In this document: piece by piece, positions 15,139-26,000 of the stretch
How the letters are laid out: each line of letters starts with the position of its first letter
Numbering within the stretch: position 1 is the stretch's first letter
Assembly: GCF_013337115.1 (NCBI RefSeq)
Contig: NZ_SGWE01000004.1
Span: 372,001 to 436,000, forward strand
DNA length: 64,000 bases
From: Deinococcus sp. JMULE3
GTDB lineage: Bacteria > Deinococcota > Deinococci > Deinococcales > Deinococcaceae
Direction: 5' to 3'
The notes under the pieces: generated by a model
What the model was told of the DNA's origin: nothing
Seen by the model: only the letters and a program-made list of their open reading frames with translations
Databases searched by the model: none
Position numbers and translations under genes: made by a program

Positions 15139-16568
15139 GGCAGGTCCTTGTGATCGACGGAATCTTCGGGTGGGAGGGTCGGGATGATCTGGAAGACGGC
15201 GCGGGCGGCCTGCTCGGCCTGTCCGGCCTGCTCGTCGGTCAGCTGCCCGCCGTAGCGGACGGGTTCGTACAGGGCGGTCAGGGTGCCCAGCGGGTCCGCC
15301 AGCGGTGGGTGGTGCGCACCGAGCCGCGCGGCGTACCCGGCGGGCGTCTCGTGCGCGGCGCGGCCCAGACCGGCGTCCGACAGGGCCGCCAGCGCCTCCC
15401 GGTAGGCGACGCGCACCCGGTGCAGCGGGGCCGGCGGGGCAGAGGTGGTGGGGAGGTCGTCATGCTCCGGGGTGCCTGTCACGGTCGCAGCGACGCGGCG
15501 GCGGTTGACGAGCAGCACGGCGGCCACGATCAGCAGGGCCGCCAGGGCCAGCAGTTGCGCCAGCGGGGCGAGCCAGGTCACGCTGACGACCTGAGCGGCC
15601 GGTCCCGTGGCGGCCTCGGCCATGCGGGCCGCCTCGTCCGGGGGCGGCGCCGCGCCCGAATCGGCCGGACCGGGGGCGCGCCCCCCCAGGTTCAGCAGGA
15701 TGGCCGACACGACCCACAGCAGGCCCGTCAGGACCAGCCCGGCCACCATGAGCACCTCGGACGGGTGCGGGGGGCGGCCCGCGCGGCGGCGCAGCTGGGG
15801 CACACCTGCCGCCGCCAGCAGGCACAGCAGGCCCGCGCCCAGCGCCAGCTCCGGCGGGAGCAGCGGCACGCCCACGTCCAATTGGAGCTGAGGGACGTTC
15901 CCGGACCGGTTCAGCAGATTCGGAGTGGCCGGATCAGCAGGCGCTGGCGGGGCCGCCTGGGACTCACGGGCGACCTGGGCCGTCTGCGTGGGAGTCGGCA
16001 GGAAGGCCCCCGCGATGTCCGGGCGGGGCATGGGCAGCAGGGTGCCGAGCAGCGCGGCGGCCACGGCGGCGCCCGCCACCCAGGTCCACCAGCCAGGAGC
16101 GGTCCGGGCTGCGTGGCGGGCGTCCCGCGCGGGCCGCGCCAGGGCGCCCCCGGCCAGCGCCAGGATCAGCCCCGGCTGCGGCGCGAGCAGGCCCGGCAGC
16201 AGCGCCAGCAGGCCCCGGCGCCGCCCGTCCTCCAGGGCGTGCGCCCCGGCACCCAGGGCGAACCCGGACAGGCTGAGCAGCAGGTACGTCCCGGCCAGGA
16301 CCAGCAGCTGCCGGGGCTGCGCGAGCGCGGCGGGCACCTGCGCCGCCACGCTCAGCCCGATGATCAGCTGCGTGCCAAGCACGCGGGCCTGCGCCCACAC
16401 GGGAAAACGGACGCCCAGTGCGAACAGCCCGCACAGGAGCGCCGCGCCCCAGGGCGGCAGCAGACCCGCGAGGCCCAGGGGCAGCAGCGCCAGGCCGTAC
16501 GCGGTCAGGGGTGGGCCGGTGCGGGGCGCGGCGAGGTCGTCCGGCACCGGGGAGGTCAGTTCGGTCAT
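15135..16568 (-). CDS. Multi-pass membrane protein with C-terminal DUF4129-like domain
   Basis: 477 aa. About six to eight hydrophobic helices fill residues 25-190, a further one lies near 235-260 and another near 335-355. A soluble tail begins around RVRVAYREALAAL and contains ETPAGYAARL and a YEPVRYGG segment, which matches DUF4129 (the C-terminal part of many transglutaminase-like membrane proteins). No transglutaminase catalytic triad is seen. It is the first gene of the operon with MoxR and DUF58, and would be the membrane partner of that pair. The N-terminal part is not recognisable beyond its helices. Confidence 0.7.
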   Translation of the reverse strand: MTELTSPVPDDLAAPRTGPPLTAYGLALLPLGLAGLLPPWGAALLCGLFALGVRFPVWAQARVLGTQLIIGLSVAAQVPAALAQPRQLLVLAGTYLLLSLSGFALGAGAHALEDGRRRGLLALLPGLLAPQPGLILALAGGALARPARDARHAARTAPGWWTWVAGAAVAAALLGTLLPMPRPDIAGAFLPTPTQTAQVARESQAAPPAPADPATPNLLNRSGNVPQLQLDVGVPLLPPELALGAGLLCLLAAAGVPQLRRRAGRPPHPSEVLMVAGLVLTGLLWVVSAILLNLGGRAPGPADSGAAPPPDEAARMAEAATGPAAQVVSVTWLAPLAQLLALAALLIVAAVLLVNRRRVAATVTGTPEHDDLPTTSAPPAPLHRVRVAYREALAALSDAGLGRAAHETPAGYAARLGAHHPPLADPLGTLTALYEPVRYGGQLTDEQAGQAEQAARAVFQIIPTLPPEDSVDHKDLP

Positions 16569-16635
16569 GTCTGCCGGAGGATACGCGGGGCGCGCGGCGG
16601 AAGTTGCCGCAGGCCACGGCGCCGGGGCTGCCGGG

Positions 16636-16899
16636 TCAGTACAGGTGGAAGTCGTTCAGGCCGGTCGCCTCGCTCTGCTGGGTCTGGACGTCCTGCACGC
16701 GGGCGTGGGGCGGGCCGCGCCTGAGCCAGTGCAGCAGCCGCGCGAGGTCGTCCGTGTGGCCCTCGGCGACGACCTCGACTCGGCCGTCACTGAGGTTCTC
16801 GGCGTACCCGGCGAGGTTCAGGTCGCGGGCGTGGCGTTGCACGTAGCGTCGGTAGCCGACGCCCTGCACGGTTCCGGTGATGAGGGCGGTCAGGCGCAT
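16636..16899 (-). CDS. Acylphosphatase
   Basis: 87 aa. The GTVQGVGYRRYVQRHA motif carries the catalytic arginine and phosphate loop; YAENLSDGRVEVVAEG supplies the catalytic asparagine. The enzyme hydrolyses acyl phosphates and is usually a single-domain cytoplasmic protein of about 90 residues, as here. A second ATG three codons upstream (16908) is equally possible; neither has a clear ribosome site. It is transcribed towards the DUF4129/MoxR operon and away from the giant tamB-like gene. Confidence 0.92.
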   Translation of the reverse strand: MRLTALITGTVQGVGYRRYVQRHARDLNLAGYAENLSDGRVEVVAEGHTDDLARLLHWLRRGPPHARVQDVQTQQSEATGLNDFHLY

Positions 16900-16992
16900 G
16901 GGGGGCATGCTAGCGGCTTTCGCCCGCCCGAAGCGTGGGTTTCTGACGGTTGCGTGAGGACGCCGTGGGTGCGGCATTCACGCGGCGCTGCG

Positions 16993-16998
16993 TAGAAT
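16993..16998 (+). promoter_or_regulatory. -10 box upstream of the TamB-like gene
   Basis: TAGAAT lies 7 nt before an ATG at 17006, the usual leaderless spacing. That ATG opens a 20-codon frame that ends in GTGA overlapping an in-frame GTG of the giant gene at 17065. Confidence 0.5.
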
Positions 16999-17005
16999 GC
17001 GGGGA

Positions 17006-17068
17006 ATGCGGCCAGGAGCGTGTGGACAGTGGGGGGACCGGGCAACGCCGGGCCGGGTGGAGGCGTGA
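17006..17068 (+). CDS. Possible 20-residue upstream ORF or true N-terminus of the TamB-like protein
   Basis: It starts at the ATG served by the TAGAAT box and stops at 17066-17068. The stop overlaps a GTG codon (17065) of the large frame. Two readings are possible: a coupled upstream peptide, or the true N-terminus of the giant protein with one base missing in the G6 run near 17031-17036, since adding one G joins the frames. There is no homology to help decide. Confidence 0.3.
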   Translation: MRPGACGQWGDRATPGRVEA

Positions 17069-17094
17069 CGGGTCAGCGTCCGGAGGACCGTGAC

Positions 17095-20000
17095 GTGACG
17101 GACGAACAGGCCGCGCCCGAGCCGATGAGCCCGGAGGGCACGCCGACCCCGACCCCAGTCCGCCGCCGGGGTCGGGCATGGTGGTGGGTGCTGGGCGTGC
17201 TGGGCGCGCTGCTGCTGTTCCTGGCGTTTCTGCCCGCGCTGCTGGGTGGGGCGCTGCTGTCGCGTTTCGGGGCGCCGGCGGGCGTGAGTGCCGACCGGGT
17301 GACGGGGCCGCTGTGGGCGCCGGGCCTGTCGGGCGTGCGGGTGAACATTCCGGGCCTGAAGGGCGAGGCGGGACGCGTGGGCGTGACGGTCGCGGGCGTG
17401 AATCCCCTGACGCGGGTGGTGCGGCTGAACGTGCAGGCGTCCGACGCGGCGCTGAACCTGAAGCTGCAGGAGCTGTTCGGCGGGGGCGGCGGCGCGGGGG
17501 GCGGCGGGGGCGGCTGGAAGGTCGTGCTGGGCGGCCTGGACGTGCAGCGCACCCGCCTGACCGTGGACGGCACGGGCTTCAACGTACCCGACGGGCGTTT
17601 CACGGTCACGCCGGGGCAGGGCGGGGCGCTGGCGGTGCGGGGCGCGACCCGCGACGGGGACCTGAACGCGGACGTGCTGGTCGCCGAGAAGGCGGGCGTG
17701 AACGTGTTCACGGTGAACCTGGACGCGGACGCGCGGGTGCTGAACCACTACTGGCCGGGCGTGACGGCGGGGCGCATCACCGGGCGTTACGTGCTCGGCG
17801 ACGGTCCGATCGTGGGTGACCTGCGGGTGACGGACGCGGCGCTGCGCGTGTCGGAGGCGAAGTTCGTGACGGTCACGGGCATCAGCGGCGCGGCCACGCA
17901 CCGGGGGGACGACATCCGCCTGAACCTCGCGGGGCGCGGCTGGAACGGCCCGGTCACCGCGACGGGCGGCGTGGACCTGAAGGCACAGAACTGGTCGGTC
18001 ACGGCGGACGCCACGCCGACCGTGTCGGGACTGGCGCGCGCGCTGGGCACGACCGGGGACGGCGACCTGAAGTTGCGGGTCACGGCCGGCGGCTGGAGCA
18101 CGGTGCGCGTGAAGGCGTACGCGCAGGGCGCGGGGACGCTGGCGGGCGTGGGCTTCAGCGACGCGAACGCCGAGTACACCTTCCTGAGCGAGGACGGGAA
18201 CGTGGCAGGTCAGACGAACGATCTGGCGTTCAGCGCGGACACGGCGCTGGGCGGCTCGGCGCAGAAACTCGCGGGCCGCTGGGCCTTCGGGCGCGAGGGC
18301 CGCGTGAGTCTGAACGGCACCTTCGCGCAGAAGCCGCTGGACGTCGAGGGCCGCATCGACGCGCAGAACCTGCTGGCCTTCGACGGGCAGGGGCTGGGAG
18401 GTCCGCTGCGCGGCACCTTCGACCTGAACGGCACGCGCCTGAACGCCACGCTGAACCCGTCCTTCGGCGCGGCGGGCGCCCGCGTGGTCCTGAGCGGCAC
18501 GCCGGACGACCTGCGCGCCCGCGTCACGGACGCGCAGGCGGGACCGTTCACGGGCCTGTCGGGCACGGCCGCCTTCGACCGGCGGGGCCTGCGGGTGGAT
18601 CTGGGCGCGGCCAGCCTGAATCTGGATAAGAACTTCCGGGGGACGTGGGCGGCGCGTGACCTGTCGGGCAGCGGCGTGACCCTGAACGGTGGGGGCCGCA
18701 TCGACCTGACGGGCGGGGACGTGACGGGCACCCTGAGCGCGGCCGTGCCGGGCGTGCCGCAGCCGCTGCAGGGGCCGCTGGCCCTGAACTACGTGCGGCA
18801 GCGGGGGACGTTCACGGCGGGCTCGCAGCGCCTGACGTGGAACGGGGACGCGTTCGGGCTGCGCGCCCGGAACCTCGCCGCAGCGGGCGGCCTGCGGGTC
18901 ACGGGGGACGTGACGGTCACGAACACCCTGAAGGCCTTCGGGTCGCTGCGGGCGGTCGGGTCGGGCGTGACGGTCACGGCTTTCGCGCGGGGCACCAGCG
19001 CCAACCTGCGCGCGGACGCGGGCGGCGTGACCGTCCTGGCCGACGCGGACCTGCGCGCCCCGTACAGGGTGCAGGCGCGGGTGGCGGGCGCGGACATCCG
19101 GGGGAACGTGACGCTGGACAGCGGCGTGCGTTTCAGTCTGACGACGCGGGGCGATACGGCCAGCGGCACCGTGGACGGCGAGACCATCACCGCAAAGGGG
19201 CGCGTGAACCTGGGCGCGCTGCGGCCCCTGCTGCCGGGCCTGGACCTGGGCGGCACGCTGGACCTGAACCTCGCGGGGCGGGGCGGGTCGGCGCGCGTGA
19301 ACGCGCAGGCGGCAGGGGCGGACATCACGGGCAGCCTGACCCGGCAGCCCACCTCCGGCACGCCGATCACTGCGAACCTGACCGTGGCGTCGGGCAGCGG
19401 GGCGGGCAGCGGGGCGGCGCAGGTCGCGGGCCGGGTCTTCCCCGACATTCAGGTGGGCGGGACCGTGCAGGCGCAGGGGCAGACCCTGAACGCCCGCGTG
19501 ACCGGCCCGTACGGCGCGCTGAGGGCCGCCGTGACCGGCCGCACGGGCATCCTGTCCTTCGGGGGCGTGACGCTGCCCGCGCAGGCGGTGAACCTGCGGG
19601 GCACCCTGACACCCGCCGTGCGCGTCAGCGGCACGTGGGGCGACCTGACCGCCGCGTACGACGGGCGCAGTGGGCTGGTGCAGGTCAGCGGCGCGCAGGC
19701 GCTGACGGCGTTCGGGCAGGCGGGGCGCGTGCAGGGCCGCGCGTCGTGGGCGCCAGGACCGGGCGGGTCGTTCCGGGGCGGCGTGAACGCGCGCGGGGTG
19801 CTGGACCAGTACACCCTGGCGGTCAGCGGGCCGTGGAACGGCCTGAATCTCCTCGTGACGGACGGCGAGGGCCTGCGGGCCGAGGGGACCGCCTCGCTGC
19901 CCAGCGGGCGCTACGACGTGGATGTCAGCGGGCCGCTCGGGAACGGGCTGTTCGTGGACGGGAACGTGCAGGGGACCGGCGCGGAGCCGCGTGGGCAGAT

Positions 20001-23000
20001 CGCCGTCCGTGACGCGCAGGGGGGCCGCGCAAGCGTGACCCTGGCGGGCTTCGACAACCTAAACCTGACCGCGCAGGGCCTCACGCTGGCCGGGCAGCGG
20101 CTGGAGGGGACCCTGACGGCCCGGAACGGCGTGCTGGATGGCCGCCTGAACGCCGGGCCGTTCCTGGTCCGCGCGGACCGCGGGGCGCTGCGCGTGACCG
20201 GTTCCGTCGCGGGACAGGAGGTCACCGCGACCGGACGGGTGCGGCTGCCGGCCACGCTGGAGGGTCTGAACCTGCGCGTGACCGGGCCGTACTTCACGGC
20301 GGCGGCGACCGGTGGCGTCGCGGACCTGCGCGGCACCCTGACCTTGAAACCGCAGCGCTTCGCGGCGGGGCCGACCGCGCTGAGCGTGCCGGGGCAGTCG
20401 TTCCCGCTGCGCGCGTCGTTGACCGGGCTGCGCGCGACCGTGGGCGGCCTGACGTACGTGGGTGGAAACTGGACCGGAGCGCTGGGCCTGCGCTACGCGC
20501 TGGGGAGCAGCCCCGCAACAGAGCAGGCGGGGACCGTGCGGCTGGCCGGGCAGGGCACGACCACCCTGCTGGCGCTGCCGTCGGGGCCGCTGACCGGGCG
20601 GGTGTCGGTCCTTCCGGCGCTGGGCGGCACGCTGAGCACCAGCCTCGCGCCGTTCGCGGCGGGCCTCCCGGCGGACGTGCGCGCGGCGCTCGTGCCGGGG
20701 CGGCTGGAGGTCGCGCTGGGCGGCAGCAGTGCCACGCTGTTCACGAGCGGCACCCGCTACCTGGGTGACCCGCTGCGACTGGACGCCCGCGCAGACTGGA
20801 ACAACGGACTGAACGTGAGGGGCACCCTCACCCACCCGGGTTCGCGGATTCCGGTGGCGTACGGCGGCGCGGGCCTGACGGTCCGCAGCGCCGTGCTGGA
20901 CGCGCGGGTGCTGACCCCGGTGCTGCCGGGCGCGCGGGGCCGCGTCGGCCTGAACCTGAGCGTCCCGCAGCTGGACTTCGCGCGGGCGACCGGACGCGCG
21001 GACGTGAACGTGCAGGCCGCCGGGCAGTCGGCGCGCGGGAGTGTCAGCCTGCTGCGCGGGCAGGTCAGCGCATCCCTGAGCAGCACCCTGGGCGGGCAGG
21101 CGCTGAGCGTGCGCGGCCCGCTGTACCCGCAGGCGAACGCCGCCGTGACCTTCGAGGACCTGCGCGCCGCCCTGACCGGCCGCGCGGGACCTGGGGCGGG
21201 CGACGCGCTGAACCTGCGCGTGAACGGCTCGTACGCCGGGAAGGCCGTGAACGTCACCGCGACCGGCGTGGCCCTGACGGGCGGCGCGGCGCGCGTGACC
21301 CTGGGCGGCAGCGTGGCGGGCGCGGCGCTGGACCTGAGTGCGGCGCAGCGGTCCGGGGCGGGCCTGGGCGCCTGGACCCTGGGCGGTTCGGCGAACGCGG
21401 GCGACCTGCGGCCCCTGCTGGGGCAGGCGGGCCGGGCGTCCGTCACACTGGGCGGCACTCTGGCCGACGTGCGCGCCACCGCACAGGGGGAGGTCGCGGG
21501 CGTGACCTTCCGCGCCCCGCTACGGTACGCGGGCGGCGCGCTGCGCGTGGACGGTGCGCAGGCTGAACTGGCGCAGGGCACCGTGCGGGCGGGCGGGCCG
21601 GTGTTCCCGGTCCTGAAGCTGGACGCGAAGGCGACCCTGACCGATCTGCTGCCCGGCACGTACACGGCGCAGGTGCGCGGCAGCTTCGCCCGGCCGGACG
21701 TGACGGCGCAGGGCATCCTGACAGACGGTCCATCGGGCCTGCGCGCGGCGGGCACGCGCGTCTCGGCGCACCTGCTGGGCGGCACGTACCGCGCGGTGTT
21801 CACCGGCGCGCCCCTGACTGGCGAGGTACGCGGCGACCTGGGCACCGGCGCGCTGGGTGGCCTGCAACGCGCCGCGCTGACCCTGAACGCGGCGCTCGTG
21901 AATGCCGACACGGACGTGCGGCTGCGCGGCCCGATCGGCTGGAACGCCCGCACGGGCTTCAGCGGAGCGCTGCGCGCGGTGGGTGACGTGCCCGGCGGGC
22001 CGCTGGACGCCCTGCTGGACGGCACGCCCACCGGGGACCTGACCGTGGCCGCCACGCTGGGCACCGGCGTCCGCGAGGCCCGCGTGACCGGGCGCCTGCC
22101 CGCCAGCCTCCCGCTGCGGCCGGGCGGCACGCTGACCCTGGCGAGCTTCGACGCGGGTGCCCTGTGGGGCCGCGCGGAGCAGCTGCGCCTGAGCGGCGCG
22201 GCCACCCTGGGGGGCGCGTCGTGGAGTGCGCTGAACGCCTCCTTCGGCGGGGCCGTGCAGGACCGCGAGGGGGACCTGAGTGGTGACCTGAGCGCCCGTT
22301 ACGCCGCCGGGAACGCCCGCGTGCAGCTGAGCGGCGCGCGCTCGAGCGGACTGGCCACCCTGGACAGCGGGCGTTACGCCGCGTCGCTGCGCCTGGACGG
22401 GCTGCGTGCCGCGCGGCTGCTGCCCGCCGGTCTGGACGTGGACGCCCTGACCGTGGCGGGCACCCTGACGGCCAGCGGCACCCTGTCGGGTGGGCTGGAG
22501 GCGCTGAACGCGCAGAACCTCGCGGTGAAGGGCGAGCAGGCGCAGGCCGGGCCGTTCAGCCTGTACGGCCGCGCCGCCTTCGATCCGCGCGCGGACGTGC
22601 TGAGCGCCGACCTGAGCGGCAGCCTGCGGGACGGCGTGCTGCGCGCCCAGGGCTCGCTGCCGGGCGGGCTGCGCGTGACCGCACGGGACCTGAGCGCCGC
22701 GTACCTGAACGCCGCGTCGCTGGGGAGCGGCACGCTGGGCGCGGACCTGACCTTCACCGGCCGCGCCGCGGACCCCGCCGTGGCGGGCCGCGTGACGCTG
22801 TCCACCGACCAGCTGGAGGCATTGATCACCGCGTCGGGCCGGGTGCTCGACCCGCGCCTGAACGCCCGCGCGACCCTGAAGGGCAGCCTGGGCGGCGCCG
22901 TGTATGCCGAGGCGAGCGACCTCGACCTCGCGGCGGGCACCCTGCGCGCGCGCCTGTACGGCACGGTCCGCAGTGGTGACACCCGCGCGACCCTGGATCT

Positions 23001-26000
23001 GAACGGCGTGTGGCCGCGCCTGTCCGGGGCGGTGCGGGCCAGCGTGGCGGGCCTGCCCGACCCCGTGACCCTGACCGGCGACGGGCGCGGCACGTACGCG
23101 CTGGCGGCCGGGCGACTGGGTGCGGGCACGCTGAGTCTCACGCCGGGCGCTAACCTCATTCCGGCGCTGGCGGGCCGCCTGAGTGTCACGCCGCTGCCGC
23201 TGGTGGGCGGCGCGGGCGAGGCGACCCTGAGCGCCAGCCTGGGCGGCACGCTGGTCTCACCCACCCTGGCGGGCACGCTGAACACGCGCGGCGCGGCGCT
23301 GGCCGGGGTCACGCTGGGCGACCTGAGCGGCACCCTGTCCGGCACGCTGAGCGGCCTGAAGGGCACCCTCGCCCAGGCGGGCCGGACGGTCGCCGCGCTG
23401 GACGGCACCCGCCTGACCCTCAGCGGCCTGGGCGCCAGCGCGTTCGGCAGCGACCTGGAGGTCACGGGTACCGCCGCGCTGGACGGCACCGTCGACCTGA
23501 CCGTGGACGCCTCGGGCACCCTGGCGGGCCGCGTGCAGCTCACGAACCGCGCGCAGGCGCTCGGTGCGCGCGGGAACCTCAGCGGACCGCAGGGCCTGCG
23601 CGCCGCGCTGGAGGTCACCGCCGACCGGCTGGGCGGCTGGCGTGGCACGGCGCGCGTCACGGGCGGTCCCGCCGGGGTGCTGACGCAGCCGCTGACGCTG
23701 CGCCTGAGCGGTCCGCTGGGGACGCCACTGGCGCAGGGCGAGGCGGGCCTGCTCGGCGCGGGCGCCCGCGTGGTCGCCAGTGCGCGCGGCGTGCAACTGC
23801 GCCTCGTGGACGGCCCGCAGGCGCAGGGCAGCGGCGTGCTGGAAGCCCGCCCCGGCGCGCGTGAGTGGGCGCTGCTGGGCACTGCCAGCCTGACCCGCCC
23901 CGAGGGCGCCGTGACGGTCACGGCGGACGGCACCCTGGCCGACCCGCGCGCGCAGCTGTCCGTACGGCGCGGCGAGTGGCGCGCCAGCGGCAGCGTCAGC
24001 CTGCGGGCCGCCGACCTGAACGTCTCGGACGGACTGGTGGACGGCTCGCTGCGCTGGCAGGCCGGGCAGCTCGCGGCGAACCTGCCGGGCCTGAACCTGG
24101 GCCGCCTGGGCGTCACGGGCCTGTCGGGCCTGCTGACCGCCGTGGGCAGCGTGAACACCGACACCAGTTCGGGCCGCGTGACGCTGAACGTGCGGGAGCT
24201 GGACACGCCGTTCACCGCGCCGTACCTGGGTGTGGCGCTGCGCGGCAGCCTGGACGGCGACGTGACCCTCGCCGGGGGCCGCCCGAGCGTGAACCTCACG
24301 GCGGCCCTGCGCGCCGGGACGCTGACGCTGCGCGCCGCGCAGGGCCCGGACGTCTGGACGGGCACCCTGACGGGCCGCCTGACGCAGGACGCCGGGAGCC
24401 TCGACGTGAACGTCCGCGCCGCCGCGGACGGCCTGCGCGGGCAACTGGGCGTGACCGCCTACCCGCTGGACGTGGCGGGCCAGACCGTGCGCCTGAGCGG
24501 CACACTGAACCTGGACGGGCAGACGTTCGCCGCCGACCTGCGCGGCGGGAACGGCATGGGCAGCGCGGACCTGACCGCGTCCGGCGGCATCGCCGACCTG
24601 ATCCCGGCGCTGGAGGGGGTCCTGGCCGTGAACCCCACCGGGGACGGCTACGCCCTGCGGGCCACCCTGGACGAACTGGAGGTCCGGGACCTGAAGATCG
24701 CCCCGGCACTGTCGGGCCGCGTGAGCGGCGAGGCGAACCTGCGGGACGGGGGCGGCACCTTCGTGCTGCGCGCCGACGCGCTGACGGTCGGCACCCGCAC
24801 CCTCCCGGCCCGCCTGGAGGGCACGCAGGTCGGCGCGGACTGGCGCATCCGTGGCTTCCTGGGCGAGTCGGACTTCACGGCGGGCCTCAGCGGCGGCGAG
24901 GTGTTCGGACAGGGCAGCCTGCGCGCCCTGCCGGTCGGGGCGCTCGTGGGGGCCTTCACCGGGCAGACGCCCGGCGAGGGCGTCGTGACCGGCGTGGCCC
25001 GCTTCCGCTTCCCGCTGGCCGACCCGCCCGCCGGGACGCTGAACGTCGTGGCTGAACGCATCCGCGTCAGTGCCACCAGCGGCGAGGGCGAGGCGGCCGT
25101 GACCGAGACCCTGACCGGGAGCGGCACGCTGGACTTCGCGGCGCGTGAACTGCGCGGCGTGAACATCCAGCTGGGCGGTGCCGGCACCTGGGACGTGCGC
25201 GGCCAGTACACCCGCGAGAACGTGAACCTCAGCGCGCAGTTCACGGACACCACCTTCACGCCGGTGCTGCGCCTCGTGCCGGGACTGGTGGACCTGACGC
25301 CCAGCCTGAAGGGCACCCTGACGGTCAGTGCCGCCGGGACGTACGACCGGCCGCGCGGCCTGATCCGCGCGCAGAACCTGCGCGGCAGCGTGGCGGGCCT
25401 GAGCCTCAGCGTGCCGCAGTTCGCCGGGGACCTGCCGGACAGCGGCGCGTTCACGGCGGGCGGCCGGGTCCTGACCGGCGGGACCGTCGGCACGGACGGC
25501 ACGCTGGACGTCGCCGGGCAGCTCACGCTGGGACGCCTGAGCGGCACGCGCGTGACCTTCACGGGCCTGCTGGCCCCGCAGGCGCTGGGCGCACTGCCGA
25601 ACACCACCGCGACCCTCGCGCAGCAGAGCGACGGCCGCTGGACGGTGGACGCCCAGAGTCGCAGCAGCACGGCCGCCAGCGGCGCCGGGACGCTCAGCCT
25701 GACCGGGACGCTCTCGCCCCGCTGGGACCTGAGTCTCGCCGCGCGGAACTACAACCTGCCGCTGGCGGTCATCTACGGCCGCGAGAGCGCCCTGAACGCC
25801 GACCTGCGCGCCGTGGACGACGGCAGCGTGATCCGCGTGACCGGCGCGGCCGACTTCGCACGGCTGATCCTGGGCCGCGTGAACGCCCCCACCACCATCC
25901 CCGCGCCCGGCCAGAGCAGCACCGACACCGGCACGGGCCGCACCACCGACAACTTCGTCAGTCCCCTGCCCGAGGAATTCACGACCTTCCCGAAAGCGGC

